A DNA stretch of 64,000 nucleotides from Phyto melanocephala (GCA_941918925.1 OW799234.1:43988412-44052411); one strand, 5' to 3'; shown: positions 10,255 to 22,243, counted from the first letter of the stretch. Notes: generated by a model not told the origin, from the sequence alone. Made by a program: numbers and translations.

Positions 10255-11150
10255 TAAAATTCGAAGGAAAAATGCTTAATGTAACAAAATAAATGACAGA
10301 TATGTATCCTTGAAAATTACATATTATTATTAAAGTCAATATCCGCACTCACAAAGATATGCTTCTTTGTGAATCCACATTTTTAAGTTTTACCCCCAAT
10401 AATTTTCCCTCATTATTGAACAAAAAATATTTTACATAAAATAATTAATTACTTTAAACTTGAGACTTAAACACAGCACGAACAAATTTGTAAGTAAATA
10501 TCTACTTTTATATTCTCTCTTTGCAAAATGTATTTGTTCAAAATATTGCTATAATTTACTCAATTTCTTGGTTTTATAAATATGTACATATGTAAGTACG
10601 TATTTATATATTTTTAAGTTTTCTTTATTATTATTATTTTTTAATTATTTAATTAAAGAAATGTTGTCACTTTTCACTCTTGTTAAAAAATGTTTTGTTG
10701 AACAATATACACAAAATATGTATGTAAGTATGTATGTATATCGTAGTAGAAGTTATATATGTAGTATACTTGTTTATTTTTCGACTTTTCATTCAAAATT
10801 ATAAAGTTTTTAACAAATCTTTTTATTTTACATTTCACTTATTAGAAACTTAAAACCCGTCTTATCAGCGCGAGGAGGTTAGAAATACTAAATGATTGTC
10901 TGTATTAACAAATGATTATTAATTTAAAATACATAATATATATAAATACAAGTAAATGAAATGGTTTGCAAGTTGTAGTATACATATGTATGTTCTCGTA
11001 CTACTGACAAATCTTGATATTCTCTGTATAATTGCAAGTCAGAGAGATATTTACGAGGATTGTATAAAAAGTTTTTACTTGTTTTAAAATATTTTAAAAA
11101 TATTTGTTGATGTGAGTTTTATTACTTTTTGGGTAAAGCTCGGTAAAATG
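10255..11150. other. AT-rich non-coding interval
   Basis: No ORF or recognisable element. It holds short tetranucleotide runs (TATGTATGTAAGTATGTATG near 10718) and scattered TACATATG words. Confidence 0.6.
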
Positions 11151-11154
11151 AGAA

Positions 11155-11300
11155 TAAGTAAGAGCACTATATTCGGCCTTGCCGAATCCGATATTACCAT
11201 TCACCATCATGTACATGCCATATTAAATTTTGAGTTTTTACATAGCTAAAGCCCTTAAGACACTTGAATTCTTCTGTCTTTTCTTAATCAAAGATTGAAA
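11155..11300 (-). mobile_element. DINE-like 3' end (group C), fragment
   Basis: It starts AATAAGTAAGAGCACTATATTCGGC, the family 3' hairpin with one mismatch, and continues TTCACCATCATGTACATG. The same start followed by the same unique sequence is seen at 57302. The rest of the element is lost or unrecognisable. Confidence 0.6.
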
Positions 11301-11889
11301 GAGTGAAAAAGTTAATGTTAGAAACAGAAAACTTGCATGTTTTCTGTAGTTTTTGTTAATTTTCAATTCAAATTGCTACAGTTAAATAAGTAGTTTAACT
11401 AAAAATCGCTTGATTCAAGTATAAAACTATGTAATTAGCAGTAATGTATTGTTTTAAGGTGGATATGTCAAATGTAAGCTAATAATTGTCAGGATACATT
11501 ATGTTATATATACATTATGACCATTAGTTTATTAATGCAGCCAACTGGACATAACGAATGAGTCTCAAAATCATGTGTTGCACTGTGTCATGCATAACAT
11601 AATTTTAATATTTCTCCGACTATATTATTGGGATATATTGAAAATAAACTAATTCTTTACAAGGAGCAGTGTCGATTAAATGTCATTTAATAATTAGAAT
11701 AAATTATCTTAAGCTAAGTTAAATCAAATATTATATTAACTTACTTTGATCATTTTTAAAAACTTTTTCGAATGTCTTATGAAATGTTAGTTTTTTTTAA
11801 ATTAGTAAGCAATTTTAAGACATTTTAGATTGAATCAAATATTTTGTAAAAATGTATTAAATGAAGTTAAACTAAATGGAAAAAATTTA

Positions 11890-12870
11890 AAAAAATCATA
11901 TTGACGCGCTAATTTTGGACGTTTAAACCAGAAAACAAAACAATAATTTAGTAAAAACTAAAACACATTTATAACCGGGTAGAAAGGGAAAAATTCGGCA
12001 AAGCAGCTTGGTACTTTGTCAAAAACAATTTTTATGCAAAAAAGAGAAGATTTACTCACTTAAAAACATTTCTATAATAATACTTTATTGTCAAATAGAT
12101 ATTTAAACATTTTAAACTTGGAATTTGTGCATTGATATTTTGTGGTACTTTTTTGTATTTTCTACGTTTTAAGTATTTTTTTAAGCTAGAATTGTAAAAT
12201 TAGAAACTATTGATCATAGATGGGGCCGAAAATGTTCTGAGCGACCAAAAAGGTACTTTCGTGCATTATGAAGATAGAATTTTGAAATTAGTGGCTGGTG
12301 ATACGAGGTAAGACTGAAAATGTCATGGGCGAATAAAAAGGTACTTTTTCGCATTTGTATAGTATTTTTTGTATTTCCTACATATATGAAGCTCTAGAAC
12401 TGTAAAATAAGGGACTCTTAAATAATATTGAGGCTGAAATCATATTGGGCGACGGAAAAGATACTGTTTCGCGTTTTCGTGGTACTTTTTGTATTTTCTA
12501 CGTTTATAAAGATATAATTTTAAAACTAGAGACTATTCATTCAAGCTGAGAATGAAAATGATATGGACGACACAAAAGGTACATTTTCGCATTTTAATTG
12601 TACTTTTTGTTTTTTTACGTTTGACAACATATATTCTTAAAATTAGTGATTATTGATCTGAGGTCAGACTTAAAATGTTTTGAGTGATCAAAAAGTTACT
12701 TTTTATAATTTTTATGACATTTTTTGTATTTTTTATATTTTGGAATTTATAAAGAATTCTGGGAGTAGTATGAACTGCGCTATCGATGTTTCGGATATTT
12801 TCGTTGAAAAATATGAAATGAACATCACTTTGTATTCCAGGAACCATAAAAATCCACTTGAGTGAAAAAA
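11890..12870 (+). repeat. Diverged partial copy of the minisatellite Helitron
   Basis: The sequence from 11945 ('TTTAGTAAAAACTAAAACACA..ACCGGGTAGAAAGGGAAAAATTCGG') aligns with 15105-15160 inside the Helitron at 14417. It is followed by about four degenerate units with the words 'CGACCAAAAAGGTACTTT' and 'GTATTTTCTACGTTTATAAAG' at roughly 118-bp spacing (12240-12700). Neither Helitron end is visible. From 12880 to 13350 I see no feature. Confidence 0.65.
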
Positions 12871-13354
12871 TTTAAATATTGTTTAATTTTCTGAACATAC
12901 CTCGCAATTTTTTCCTCTTCTCTGAGATTTTGTAACTTTTCTTACAAATTTCGATTCAAACATTTTTTATTTGAACCATTGTATCTTTAGGTTATGAACA
13001 AGTACATATGTACGTACAATAACATACATACCTATGTATGTTTATGTGCAAGAGTAAAGTATTTATTATTATTAGCTTAATATATACCCTGCAGATTAAG
13101 TAACTAGTTTGTGGTAAGAAACAAAGTTGTTGTTAACTTCAGACTAGTTATATATCTGTCCTCGATGTCGATGTCGATTTAAACATTACGTTGTCATAGA
13201 AGACCAACTAGTTCATTTGTATATAGTTTTGAACTAGTTAAAACAATTATAATTGTTAGACGATGGTGAGTGAGTGTACTCAGCTAACACATGGTGAAAA
13301 AAATTAATATGCATTTTACATAACAATTTAAGCATTAAGCGCTATGAAAATATT

Positions 13355-13428
13355 CTTGCCACAGCCGGGATTTGAACCAGGGGATTTTGGTTTTGAAATT
13401 TCACACTCTAACTATTACATCAGTTCAC
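13355..13428 (-). repeat. tRNA-like relic (possible SINE head)
   Basis: On the minus strand the segment reads ...TAATAGTTAGAGTGTGAA...CCTGGTTCAAATCCCGGC. TAGTTAGAGTG resembles a Pol III A box and GGTTCAAATCCC matches the B-box consensus at about the right spacing. I cannot fold it into a proper tRNA with a matched acceptor stem, so a tRNA-derived SINE or tRNA pseudogene is more likely than a functional tRNA. Confidence 0.45.
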
Positions 13429-13856
13429 TATTAAGTAATTAAAATTGATATTAATAAGATTTTCTTTGAAAAATAACGTACTTTTCAATTTTACGATGGC
13501 GAATGGTGAGTTTACTTAATATCAGTCAATGCGTGTTAGATCTATCATTAGTCCAAACGTATCTGGTTAAAAATTTAGCTACAGGGTATATGCATATATT
13601 TGCACATATCAACATATATTTGATTTTATAACGAGAATTTTGTTAAGCCACAAACTTACAGATAATAACTCAAACTAATGCACACGAGTTTTAACATGTG
13701 TTCTAATTTCAGTGCTGCCGATTTCTGCGCAATTATTTAACAATTCAACAAACAAAATTTCTTGTAAAATGTTCGGATACTAATTTTTTTGTTATTTTCG
13801 TCTTTTTCTTATTTCAACATTCTTTTTACACATATTTAGATGAGAAACTTGCTCTG

Positions 13857-13960
13857 CATACCCTTCACAAGAGAGTGTAAAGTGTTTATATAAGTTTGTC
13901 ATTCCGTTTTTAATATATACAATATTCAATATGAGAGAGTAGATAGAGGAATTGCTTTGT
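13857..13960 (+). mobile_element. DINE 5' end fragment
   Basis: The words CATACCCTTCACAAGAGAG...TTTATATAAGTTTGTCATTCCG correspond to the group A head (TATACCCTTCAC...GTTTGTCATTCCG). Similarity fades after about 13960. Confidence 0.6.
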
Positions 13961-13964
13961 CTAA

Positions 13965-14416
13965 TGCTAGGCGCACATTTGCGACGAACGACGAATTTTT
14001 CGCCGCGAATATTCGTTGTCAAAAATAAAACACATTTGTGTATACGAGAATGCGTATAATTATGGCGTCGGTCGAAATTTGCTGTACGCGGCGAACTCAG
14101 CAATAGATTTATTTATATTGTTAACGCCGGCGAATGACGAACAAATTGGTACAAGGTGACCATTTTTATTTAATTTGGTTTTACTTTTAAACTTTTTTAG
14201 AAAATAAAGTTCGTTTTTACTTTAATAATAATTCCAAATTTTATTTTAAAATATATATGAACAAGTTAACTACAAAAATTGTTTTTATTTGGATTTTTGC
14301 AAATGTTTGAATTTTTTTAGTGATTTTATTGTTATTATTCCTTACTGCACGTACCCAGCATATTCTTTGTAAATGTTAACTTATACGTAAAAAAGTTTTT
14401 ACTATGACAGATATCA
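13965..14416. other. CG-containing non-coding interval
   Basis: It contains short inverted or repeated CG-rich words (GCGACGAACGACGAAT near 13980, GCCGGCGAATGACGAAC near 14130) unlike the surrounding AT-rich DNA. Similar words (ACGACGAATTTGCGAAT) recur at 17168, beyond the Helitron, so this may be one half of an element split by the Helitron. No clear ends. Confidence 0.3.
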
Positions 14417-15259
14417 TCTATATATATATAAAAGAGTAACGTGACTGACTGACTGATCCATCATCGCACAGCCCAAACGCAAGGAGCTAGAGGCATGAAA
14501 TCGGTTCCTCTTTCAATGTATAGCTCCACTAAGAAGGGATTTTTGGAAATTCATACTTTAAGGGGGTAAAAAAGGGTAAAATCGGTAATCTTATATCTGC
14601 TAAACTAAAAATGATACAAATTAAACTGAAAAGGTATTGTAATTTGCACAAAAAATAAGCTGACAGGTGTCTGACCTTTTTTTTAATTTTCAAAACGGGT
14701 AAAAACTATAATTTGGTACTTTTTTGGTACCCTATTTAACTTCCAAACACATAAAGTTAAGAAAAAAATTTAAACTGTTTTAAGTAATCCGCGGAAAAAT
14801 ATTAATAGAAATTCGGCACTTTTTTCAAATTCATATGTATAAGGGGTAAAAATTTTCCCTTTTTTTGGTACTTTTTTAAAAGAAACTTTTCTTATATTAT
14901 TCAATGGGACAAAATTTGACAATTATTATTTCCTAATAGAATATAGACAACTATTTAGGTGAAATTTTTGGAAACTTTTTTGGGGACAAAAAAGGTACCA
15001 AATAGGGGAAAAATCCGGAAAATGTATGTAATTCCTAATTAGACGGCCAATTTTCACAAAACTTTTAATTGGGATTTCACCAGACATAAAAAATTATGTG
15101 ATTTAGTAAAAATTGAAACACATTCATAACAGGGTAGAAAAGGGAAAAATAGGGAAGAGTTTGGTACTTTTTATAACATAATTACTTTTATGCAAAAAGA
15201 GTAGATTTACTGACTTTAAATCATGTCTATTAAAATATTTTGTAACATAGATATTTGAA

Positions 15260-16480
15260 CATTTTAAACTTGGAATATGGAACTTGGACCAAAAAGGTAC
15301 TTTTTCGCTTTTCTATGGTACTTTTTGTATTTTTCTTTTTATAAAGGTAGAATTGTAAAATAAAGGACTATTGATTCCAGGTAAGACTAAAAATGTTATG
15401 GGTGACCAAAAAGGTACTTTTTTGAATTTTTATGGTACTTTTTATAAACTCTACGTTTGCGAAGCTAGAATTTTAAAATTAGTGGCTATTGATACAAGGT
15501 GAGACCGAAAATGTTATGGTCGACGAAAGAGGTGCTTTTTTGAATTTTTGTGGTACTTTTGGTATTTTCTACGTTTATGAAGGTAGGATTGTATAATCAA
15601 GGACTATTGATTCCAGGTGAGACTAAAAATGTTATGGGCGACCAAAAAGGGACTTTTTTAAATTTTTATGGTACTTTTTGTATTTTCTACGTTTATGAAC
15701 GAAGGATTGTACAATCAAGGACTATTAATTCCAGTTGAGACTAAAAATGTTATGGTCGACCAAAAAGGTACTTTTTTGAATTTTTATGGTACTTTTTGTA
15801 TTTTCTACGTTTATGAAAGTACGATTGTACAATCAAGGACTATTGATTCCAGGTGAGACTGAAAATGTTATGGTGGACCAAAAAGGTACTTTTTTAAATT
15901 CTTATGGTACTTTTTGTATTTTCTACGTTTATGAAGGTAGGATTGTCAATCAAGGATTCCAGGTGAGTCTAAAAATATTATAGTCGATCAAAAAGGTACT
16001 TTTTTGAATTTTTGTTGTACTTTTGGTATTTTCTACGTTTATGAAGGTAGGATTGTACAATTAAGGACTTTTGATTCCAGGTGAGACTAAAAGTTTTATG
16101 GGCGACCAAAAAGGTACTTTTTTGAATTTGTATGGTACTTTTTGTATGTTTAACGTTTGCGAAGCAAGAATTTCGAAATTAGTGACTATTGATACAAGCT
16201 AAGACTAAATATGTTATGGGCGACCAAGAAGGTACTTTTCTGAATTTTAATGGGACTTTTTGTATTTCCTACGTTTATAAAGCTGAAATAGTGAAATAAA
16301 GGATTGTTGATTCAATTTGAAAATTAAAATGATATAGGAGACACAAAAAAGCCTTTTCGCATTTTTATTGTACTCTTTCTATTTTTACGTTTGTAAACAT
16401 AGATTCTTAAAATTAGTGTTTTTTGATCCGAGGTCTGTCTAAATCCTAATATTATGGACGACCAAAATTACTTTTTCTCA
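15260..16480 (+). repeat. Minisatellite, ~118-bp unit, about ten copies
   Basis: Units containing 'GACCAAAAAGGTACTTTTTTGAATTTTTATGGTACTTTTTGTATTTTCTACGTTTATGAAGG' in close variants recur near 15290, 15402, 15520, 15638, 15756, 15878, 15990, 16104, 16222 and 16343. Because 118 is not a multiple of three, each unit yields only short, mutually similar ORFs (65 aa or less), which are not genes. Confidence 0.9.
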
Positions 16481-16736
16481 TATTTTATATTTTGTATACA
16501 TAGAATTCTGAATAAAGGTAATAATAAACCAAGTGGAAGTTTTAATGAAGGAAAAAATTTAACTTTTATTATTTTTAGAGTAATTTTTGCAAAATATGAA
16601 TCTTAATTTTTGAAACTCAGTAGCATTGATCTTGCTTTTAGTTAGGAAATATATGCCAGATATATCCTTACTCTACTTTTTATTTTTCTAAGTAAATTGA
16701 ATTGAATGAAGAGATACAAATTTTCATAAATTGAAC

Positions 16737-16944
16737 CAAGGCATATTTATTCATCAGGTACTCTTGATTCGCCAGCTGATTATTTTTTTCAACACTTATT
16801 TTAAATTTCAACTGTCAAAATGCATAAATAAAAAAGAATATTCTCTCTTTTCTAATTTATTTCAAATGTCAAACTTCAAATATAAAAAATATATACAAAA
16901 AATTCTCTCTTAACTGCAATTACCTGATGAATAAATATGCCTTG
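16737..16944. mobile_element. MITE with 24-bp inverted ends and 9-bp target duplication
   Basis: The left end is CAAGGCATATTTATTCATCAGG and the right end its complement CCTGATGAATAAATATGCCTTG. Flanks are AAATTGAAC at 16728-16736 and AAATTGAAC at 16945-16953, an exact 9-bp duplication. A 9-bp duplication points to the Mutator (MULE) superfamily (established for that group); the element itself is 208 bp and codes for nothing. It lies inside the Helitron, so it is younger. Confidence 0.85.
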
Positions 16945-17231
16945 AAATTGAACCAAAAATATTTAATAATTATAAATAGAACTTGAGTATTCAATAAATA
17001 GTAAGAACTGCGCTAACGAAGTAGCGGGTTAAATGCTAGTATTTAGTATTTTGCTGAGTTTCAAAACAATTTAAATTCTTTAATTGTTTTGTTCTTTCTT
17101 TGCGCAAACTGTAAACAATTTTATCAATTATAAAAGATGTTACTCTTTCGTCGTTATTGTGCTTTATACGACGAATTTGCGAATTTTTACCGACGAATTA
17201 AAATATGGTTCCGGCAACACTTATAGATTTA

Positions 17232-17275
17232 TGTATGTATGTATGTATGTATGTATGTATGTTTGTATGTACTTA
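17232..17275 (+). repeat. (TATG)n microsatellite
   Basis: TATG is repeated about nine times with one GTTTG interruption. Confidence 0.9.
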
Positions 17276-17284
17276 AAATTATAG

Positions 17285-17668
17285 ACAAGATTATGCATTG
17301 CGCATGTTTGTTGTAATTTTAATCTGTCGGGCGTGACGTCACATCAGCAAACAAGTTATTCGATATTTTAAGTAAAATTGTAAAAATACTTTATTAAATG
17401 CTAAAATAAATAACAATTATTATAAATAATAATAAAAAACATTTAATAACAAACGAAATAAGAATTCGCGAACAAGTGATTAATTTTTTGTAAAATTAAC
17501 TTAAAAACGGTAAATAACCATAGAGGCCGTAATATGTTAAATAACATACTTCTAAATAAACTTTAATTTTTATTTATGTTTTATTTTTCTTAAGTGTGAG
17601 GCTGATGTGACGTACATATGCACATGTGCAGAACGAAACATTTTTTTAGTCAGAATGCGTAATCTTGT
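17285..17668. mobile_element. Probable foldback/MITE
   Basis: ACAAGATTATGCATT at 17285 mirrors AATGCGTAATCTTGT ending at 17668. Internally GTGACGTCACATCAGC (17332) mirrors GCTGATGTGACGT (17602). The inverted halves are separated by AT-rich, non-coding DNA. No target duplication is evident, so the exact limits are uncertain. Confidence 0.5.
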
Positions 17669-17871
17669 TTTTATCATTCTTGTACAGTTATATATGTAGG
17701 TATGTACATTTTTGTGATACGTTTTCTTGGTTTATAATAGCCTTCTATTCTAATTCTTTAGCGAAAGCGAAAGTAAAACAATTTGGTATAAGTAATAACG
17801 ACAAGCAAAAAGTTGTATTATATGAAGGTATGCTTATTTTTGTTCTGAGTAAAAGTATTTTGTTCTATTGT

Positions 17872-18190
17872 TATACCCGCCACCAAAAAAATGGTGGTGG
17901 TATATTTATTTTGTCATTTCGTTTGTAACACATCGAAATATCCATTTTAGATCCCATAAAGTATATATATTCTGAATCGGGGTTTGATTTTATGACGATC
18001 TAGCTATGTCCGTCCGTCCGTCTGAATCTTTCCTATACACAAGGTTTGTTTGGTATTTAAAATTGACTAAATCGGAATATTAGCAAGTGAGTTATACGAT
18101 TCTGAAATTTTGCAAACATTGCTTTTTGGTCAAGGTCTTTGTAATAAATGAAAATAAATGTGCCACGCCCACTGTTTTCTTTAAATTTAT
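17872..18190 (+). mobile_element. DINE/INE-1-type element (group B), 5' fragment
   Basis: It starts TATACCCGCCACCAAAAAAATGG and follows the group B head through 'CACATCGAAATATCCATTTTAGATCCCATAAAG' and 'CTAGCTATGTCCGTCCG' to 'GTGCCACGCCCACT' at 18170. The array and 3' end are missing. Confidence 0.85.
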
Positions 18191-18296
18191 ATAAAAATAT
18201 ATTAGTCATATTCATTGGCATTCATCCATCTTAGATGGCGCCATCTTTTGCACTGTAGCTAAATATCACAAAGAACAGTAGATGACTCTACTAATA

Positions 18297-18765
18297 GGGC
18301 CCATACACAACACCAAAATAATTGTGCAATCAAGTGACTGTGCCAGCTGATTGACCGTGTATGAGGTTGTGGTGTGATTGTACCAGCTGATGGTGCTTTA
18401 TCAAAAATAGTTTGATATTTTTTTGATTGTACCAGCATGATTTAGTCGTGTGTGGCAAAATTAGCTCATAAAAGTTAAATCGTCAAGGCATAAACATCAA
18501 AAAAATACAACATTTTGAATATAAATGCCAATTCATAGCCATTTCTTCATCCAAACACGTTTTTTTTTGCTCCTAATTCGTTTTCGTTTTAGGATAATAG
18601 CAATAATAAGTGCAGCACAAATTTTTTCGTTATTCATTATAAATTTTTCCATACAATTTTTGGGTAAAATATTAATTTTGTACCACCATGCTGGTGCATT
18701 GTGTGCTTTAAGCTTAATTGCACAAACACTTGATTGCACAATTTTATGGTGTTGTGTTTGGGCCC
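18297..18765. mobile_element. MITE with ~38-bp inverted ends, probable TA target
   Basis: Left end GGGCCCATACACAACACC...TTGTGCAATCAAGTG; right end is the near-perfect complement (CACTTGATTGCACAA...GGTGTTGTGTTTGGGCCC). TA flanks both ends (18295-18296, 18766-18767). Internal blocks TACCAGCTGATGG and TACCAGCATG are also repeated in inverted form. No transposase is encoded. Confidence 0.75.
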
Positions 18766-19052
18766 TATAACAACTACTAGATGGCATGCTAACAACCTCT
18801 TTCATCCCACAAGGGATTTTTAATGGTGGTTCGTGAAACTGAAAATGACCGAGGTTGTTGACAAAAATTAACTAGAGTAACAATTTGTGCCCAACTCTAA
18901 ACATACATATTTGTTCCCACAGTTTTAATAGGTTAAAGATTTAAAAATATTAAAAAAAATATGCATCAGTAGATTTAAAATATGTATTTGAATATTTAAA
19001 ATACATTTTTTAACCAAATTAAATTTTTATTACCCTATCTATTCTTTTGTTA

Positions 19053-19634
19053 AGGGTGGTTAAATTTTAAGGGACGATGGTGATTTTGAATAAAACACAA
19101 ATTATTTAAGAAATTATGGTAATTTTTTTTATTATGATAATATTGGTATTGGTATGGCCGCGATCTCGGCGGCACACCTCCATCCGATGGTCAAAATTTT
19201 CAATGAAGATGCTTGTGTTTATTTGTTGGGCGCGATGATGAGTCGAGGCTTACTGCTCTTTTGTCACACTACTGCGAAAAACAGCAATATTTCCCATTCA
19301 ATGAAATAAGATGGCATTCACAGATGTTTTCACATTTTATACGGACCTGTTTTGCTGAAATCTAAACATTTTTCATAGTTCTCCCGATTGTGGACGAATT
19401 TGAACGATTATGTTGACCAAAAGAATCACGAAGTGCACGAAATGCATTTTGATTTGAACGCTCATTTTTATAATAAGCCTGAATAGCTTTAACGCGTCGC
19501 TCGATTGTGTATCTTTCCATGGTTCAAATTAAGTTTGATTGAAATTGAGAAGTGTCAAATGAAATGCAGAAAAAAAATTTAAAATCTTGGTGTAGTTCAC
19601 ATTCAACATCGGCCCTTAAAATTAAACCATCCTT
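19053..19634. mobile_element. Tc1/mariner-type MITE, copy B
   Basis: Ends AGGGTGGTTAAATTTTAAGG and CCCTTAAAATTAAACCATCC, flanked by TA on both sides. The internal sequence matches copies at 1780 and 23394, including the antisense transposase start (near 19520). It lies only 23 bp upstream of the DINE at 19658, not inside it. Confidence 0.85.
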
Positions 19635-20307
19635 TATATTCCAAACCAATATTTTATTATACCCGCCAACAAAAAAGACGTAAGACAGCGAAATATCAAT
19701 TTTAAAACCGGACCGATAAAGCTAGGTGTGCCAGAATATTTCTTATACACAAGGTTTGTTTTGTATAAATGGGCTAAATTGGAATATTAGGAAGAAAGTT
19801 ATAGCTCGTAATGCAAGAGTAGGTCAAAAGAACTGTCTCCTTCCAACAACGAATAAAATGTAATTGTGATCAAACGCATTGACGTAGAGTTAAGAAATTT
19901 CGAATGTATTTCCTGAGTAAAAAAACTATTTTTTCCCAAAAATGTCGAAAATCTATTAATAAGGAAAGGAGTGCAGTGTATTTTTCGGTATATTTAAATG
20001 AATTTAAATTAATTTAAATTAGATGTATGATTCTGAAATTTTGCAACTATTGCCTACATATAATTTTTCTATGAATAAAGATTTTGGAAGAATAAAGGAC
20101 TATATTGAAATATCCAAGTTGTATTTTTTAGCAGAAACTTTATTGACACGCCCACTATAACGTCCACTTTCATTGTTAGACTTAAATACCAAAATATTTT
20201 ACTAGCATGTCGAAGTTATACAAAGAAAGTGATACATATTTTAGTATAGAGAGATTATTCTATAGCGATTACAGTTAATAACAAAATAATAAATTTTGTG
20301 CTATAAA

Positions 20308-21185
20308 TAGGGTTGTTTCCCCGGAATTTGAGTTATTTAATCTTCCTTATTTCCCGGGATTATTTTTCGGGATCCCGGGAAATGCAAAAGGTGGCTATGA
20401 TTCGAAAGCAGATGTTTATATTGTAACATTTCTTTTTAATAAAAATTTTTTTTTCAGTTTTTTGTTTAATTTTACATTTAAAAATATTTTTACAAACAAT
20501 TTGATATCCTTATTGAGGTAAAGTATTAGAAATTTAAAAAAAAAAATGGGCCCACGTTACCAATACTTCAAAATGTCTTTAAAGAAAGAGTAAACATTTT
20601 TTGATGGAAGTGGTCAAGAAATTCAAAATATTGTAAATGTATTTGTTAAATGCACATGTAACTATTCGTCCAACATCGATATAAAGTGAACGAGTATTTT
20701 CTGTATCAGGGCAATTTGTTAATAAAATCAGAAATAGACTTTCTGACCAGTCAATAAACGCTTTAAGCATATTAAAAGATTATTTTCTAAGTCATTAAAA
20801 ACTTTTACGTTAAATTTTTTTAATTATACATTGTATTTACATGTTTTTAAAATTGAATTCTAATGATTTTGTTTTTAATCTCATAGCTGAAGTACCTGTA
20901 TTTTTGTTTTTTGTGATCATATTTGAACTCGTATCTAGAGAATAATATTTTTTCCAATAAAAATATTTTTACTCAATTTGTATTTTAAATTTAAGTTTCT
21001 TTATTAATTTTTATAGTTTTAAAGTATTTCTTTTACATTATAAACTATTTTATGCTTTTTAATAAAAAGTTTTTTGTTAATTAAAAACAAATTTACTTCC
21101 TTTTATTGTTTTGCGGCAGTATCCCGGGAAATAAAAAATAAATCTCGCATTCCCAGGAAACAAAAAATTGTAGAAAAAAGCCCTA
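20308..21185 (+). mobile_element. Non-autonomous hAT element with 8-bp target duplication
   Basis: It is flanked by exact GCTATAAA repeats (20300-20307 and 21186-21193). The ends TAGGGTTGTTTCC and GGAAA...AAAAAGCCCTA are inverted repeats. Subterminal TTCCCGGGA/TCCCGGGAAA palindromes cluster at both ends, as hAT transposase-binding sites often do. Only the last part of a transposase remains inside. Confidence 0.85.
20652..20798 (+). pseudogene. hAT transposase C-terminal fragment
   Basis: A frame with one internal stop reads TIRPTSI-stop-SERVFSVSGQFVNKIRNRLS and ends LKDYFLSH-stop. This is the conserved hAT C-terminal dimerisation motif (S-ERxFS...NRL). The rest of the protein is deleted. It fits with the hAT ends and 8-bp duplication around it. 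Confidence 0.75.
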
Positions 21186-21594
21186 GCTATAAAGGTACGG
21201 AAAATTGGTGGTGGGTATAAAATATTCGGCACAGCCTAATATAGTGCTCTTACTTGTTTTGTATGCATTCTTCTCTCTTGAAATTGAGCTCATCAGAAGT
21301 GTATGTTTATTGTTGTCAGTAGTAGTCACGCTACCCAAACACGTGAATTATACTTAACACTAAAGTATAGTGCACATATATATATATATATTTTTATATG
21401 TATGTTTTTATGTATGTATCTATCAGAGAACTGCAACAAGCACTTGTTCTTATGATTTATGATACTCGCCTTAAAACGAGTTGCGGTGTAGTTAGTACAG
21501 CCTATTGCTTTTGCATGTACTCGACAGGCTCGCAAGAAATCGTGTTTGCAACATACGAGCCTTTAGCAAACACAATGAAATTTATATGAGTCCT

Positions 21595-21726
21595 GGGGCT
21601 CAATTCTCGTTCTGTGAAACTGTGAAATGAAAAAGTTTTTGTATAGCACCGGGTATGGTGGCACCATATGATATTACACACAAAAACTTTTCATTTCATA
21701 GTTTCATAGAACGAGAATTGATACCC
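21595..21726. mobile_element. Small palindromic MITE
   Basis: GGGGCTCAATTCTCGTTCTG...GAAATGAAAAAGTTTTTGT faces ACAAAAACTTTTCATTTC...GAACGAGAATTGATACCC. The 132-bp unit is almost entirely two inverted arms. The target duplication is unclear. Confidence 0.7.
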
Positions 21727-21857
21727 TGTATTGTATTGTTTCGTAAATATACTACAACTAATTTACTCTCATTTATTCAATGTTCTCTATCTGTCCTGGG
21801 TATCAATAAAATTTCACTTAATGTTGAATTTTAAATACACGAACATAGATATACTAA

Positions 21858-22243
21858 TGGTGTTTTCTTTTCTAAAAAAAATGTTGCAATAAGTATGTGT
21901 AACATTTTTATCAGTCTACACACACCCTTATAAAGCTGTCCATTTTTTTTTGTTTCAATGGAACAGAAAAATTTCTTGATTTACACTTTGACACATTCTG
22001 TGTTTAAAACTCGTTTGCATAAAAAAGAATTTATTCACATAACACAGCTGTAAAAAATGGTACTTTGTTACACTGAAATATAATTGGGGTAAGATATGCT
22101 ACACTCTTGCCAGTTATTTGTGCAACATGTTCAGAAAAGAACACGATAACTGTTTGCACTCTTGCATGTATTTTTAGAATAGAACATAAACCCGCTCGAA
22201 TGGTAGCATTATTGTAACATTTTTGTCAGAAAGGAAAACACCA
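21858..22243. mobile_element. MITE with inverted ends and TAA duplication
   Basis: The left end TGGTGTTTTCTTTTCT faces GGAAAACACCA at the right, with AAAATGTT/AACATTTT continuing the arms. TAA flanks both ends (21855-21857, 22244-22246), as in the PIF/Harbinger superfamily (inference from the 3-bp duplication). Confidence 0.6.

Larger units (their letters stand above)
14417..17039 (+). mobile_element. Non-autonomous Helitron with internal minisatellite
   Basis: The 5' end is TCTATATATATATAAAAGAG preceded by A. The 3' end is a hairpin CGCTA-ACGAAG-TAGCG (17011-17026), then nine bases, then CTAG followed by T. TC start, CTRR end, a subterminal 3' hairpin and insertion between A and T are the textbook signs of rolling-circle Helitrons. 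No Rep/Helicase ORF is present, so it is non-autonomous. It carries a 118-bp tandem array and a MITE with a 9-bp target duplication. Confidence 0.85.
19658..21259 (+). mobile_element. DINE/INE-1-type element (group B), interrupted by a hAT
   Basis: Head TATACCCGCCAACAAAAAAG at 19658; tail AATTGGTGGTGGGTATAAAATATTCGGC...CTCTTACTTGTT ending at 21259. The part 20040-20300 matches 1620-1775 plus 2398-2470 without the mariner MITE, and so provides the empty site for that insertion. A hAT element occupies 20308-21185. Confidence 0.85.

Noticed and set aside
13355..13428. Possible functional tRNA gene
   Set aside because: Pol III box-like words are present but I cannot pair an acceptor stem or place a normal anticodon arm; treated as a tRNA-like relic.
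15550..15983. Three similar ORFs (…FYGTFCIFYVYE…) resembling a repeat protein
   Set aside because: They are translations of the 118-bp minisatellite units in the Helitron; no unit is multiple-of-three and the frames do not join.
17232..17275. CRISPR-like short repeats
   Set aside because: Perfect tetranucleotide microsatellite without spacers in a eukaryotic context.
18525..18805. Overlapping 81- and 90-aa ORFs on both strands
   Set aside because: They lie within the 469-bp MITE with 38-bp inverted ends; chance frames.
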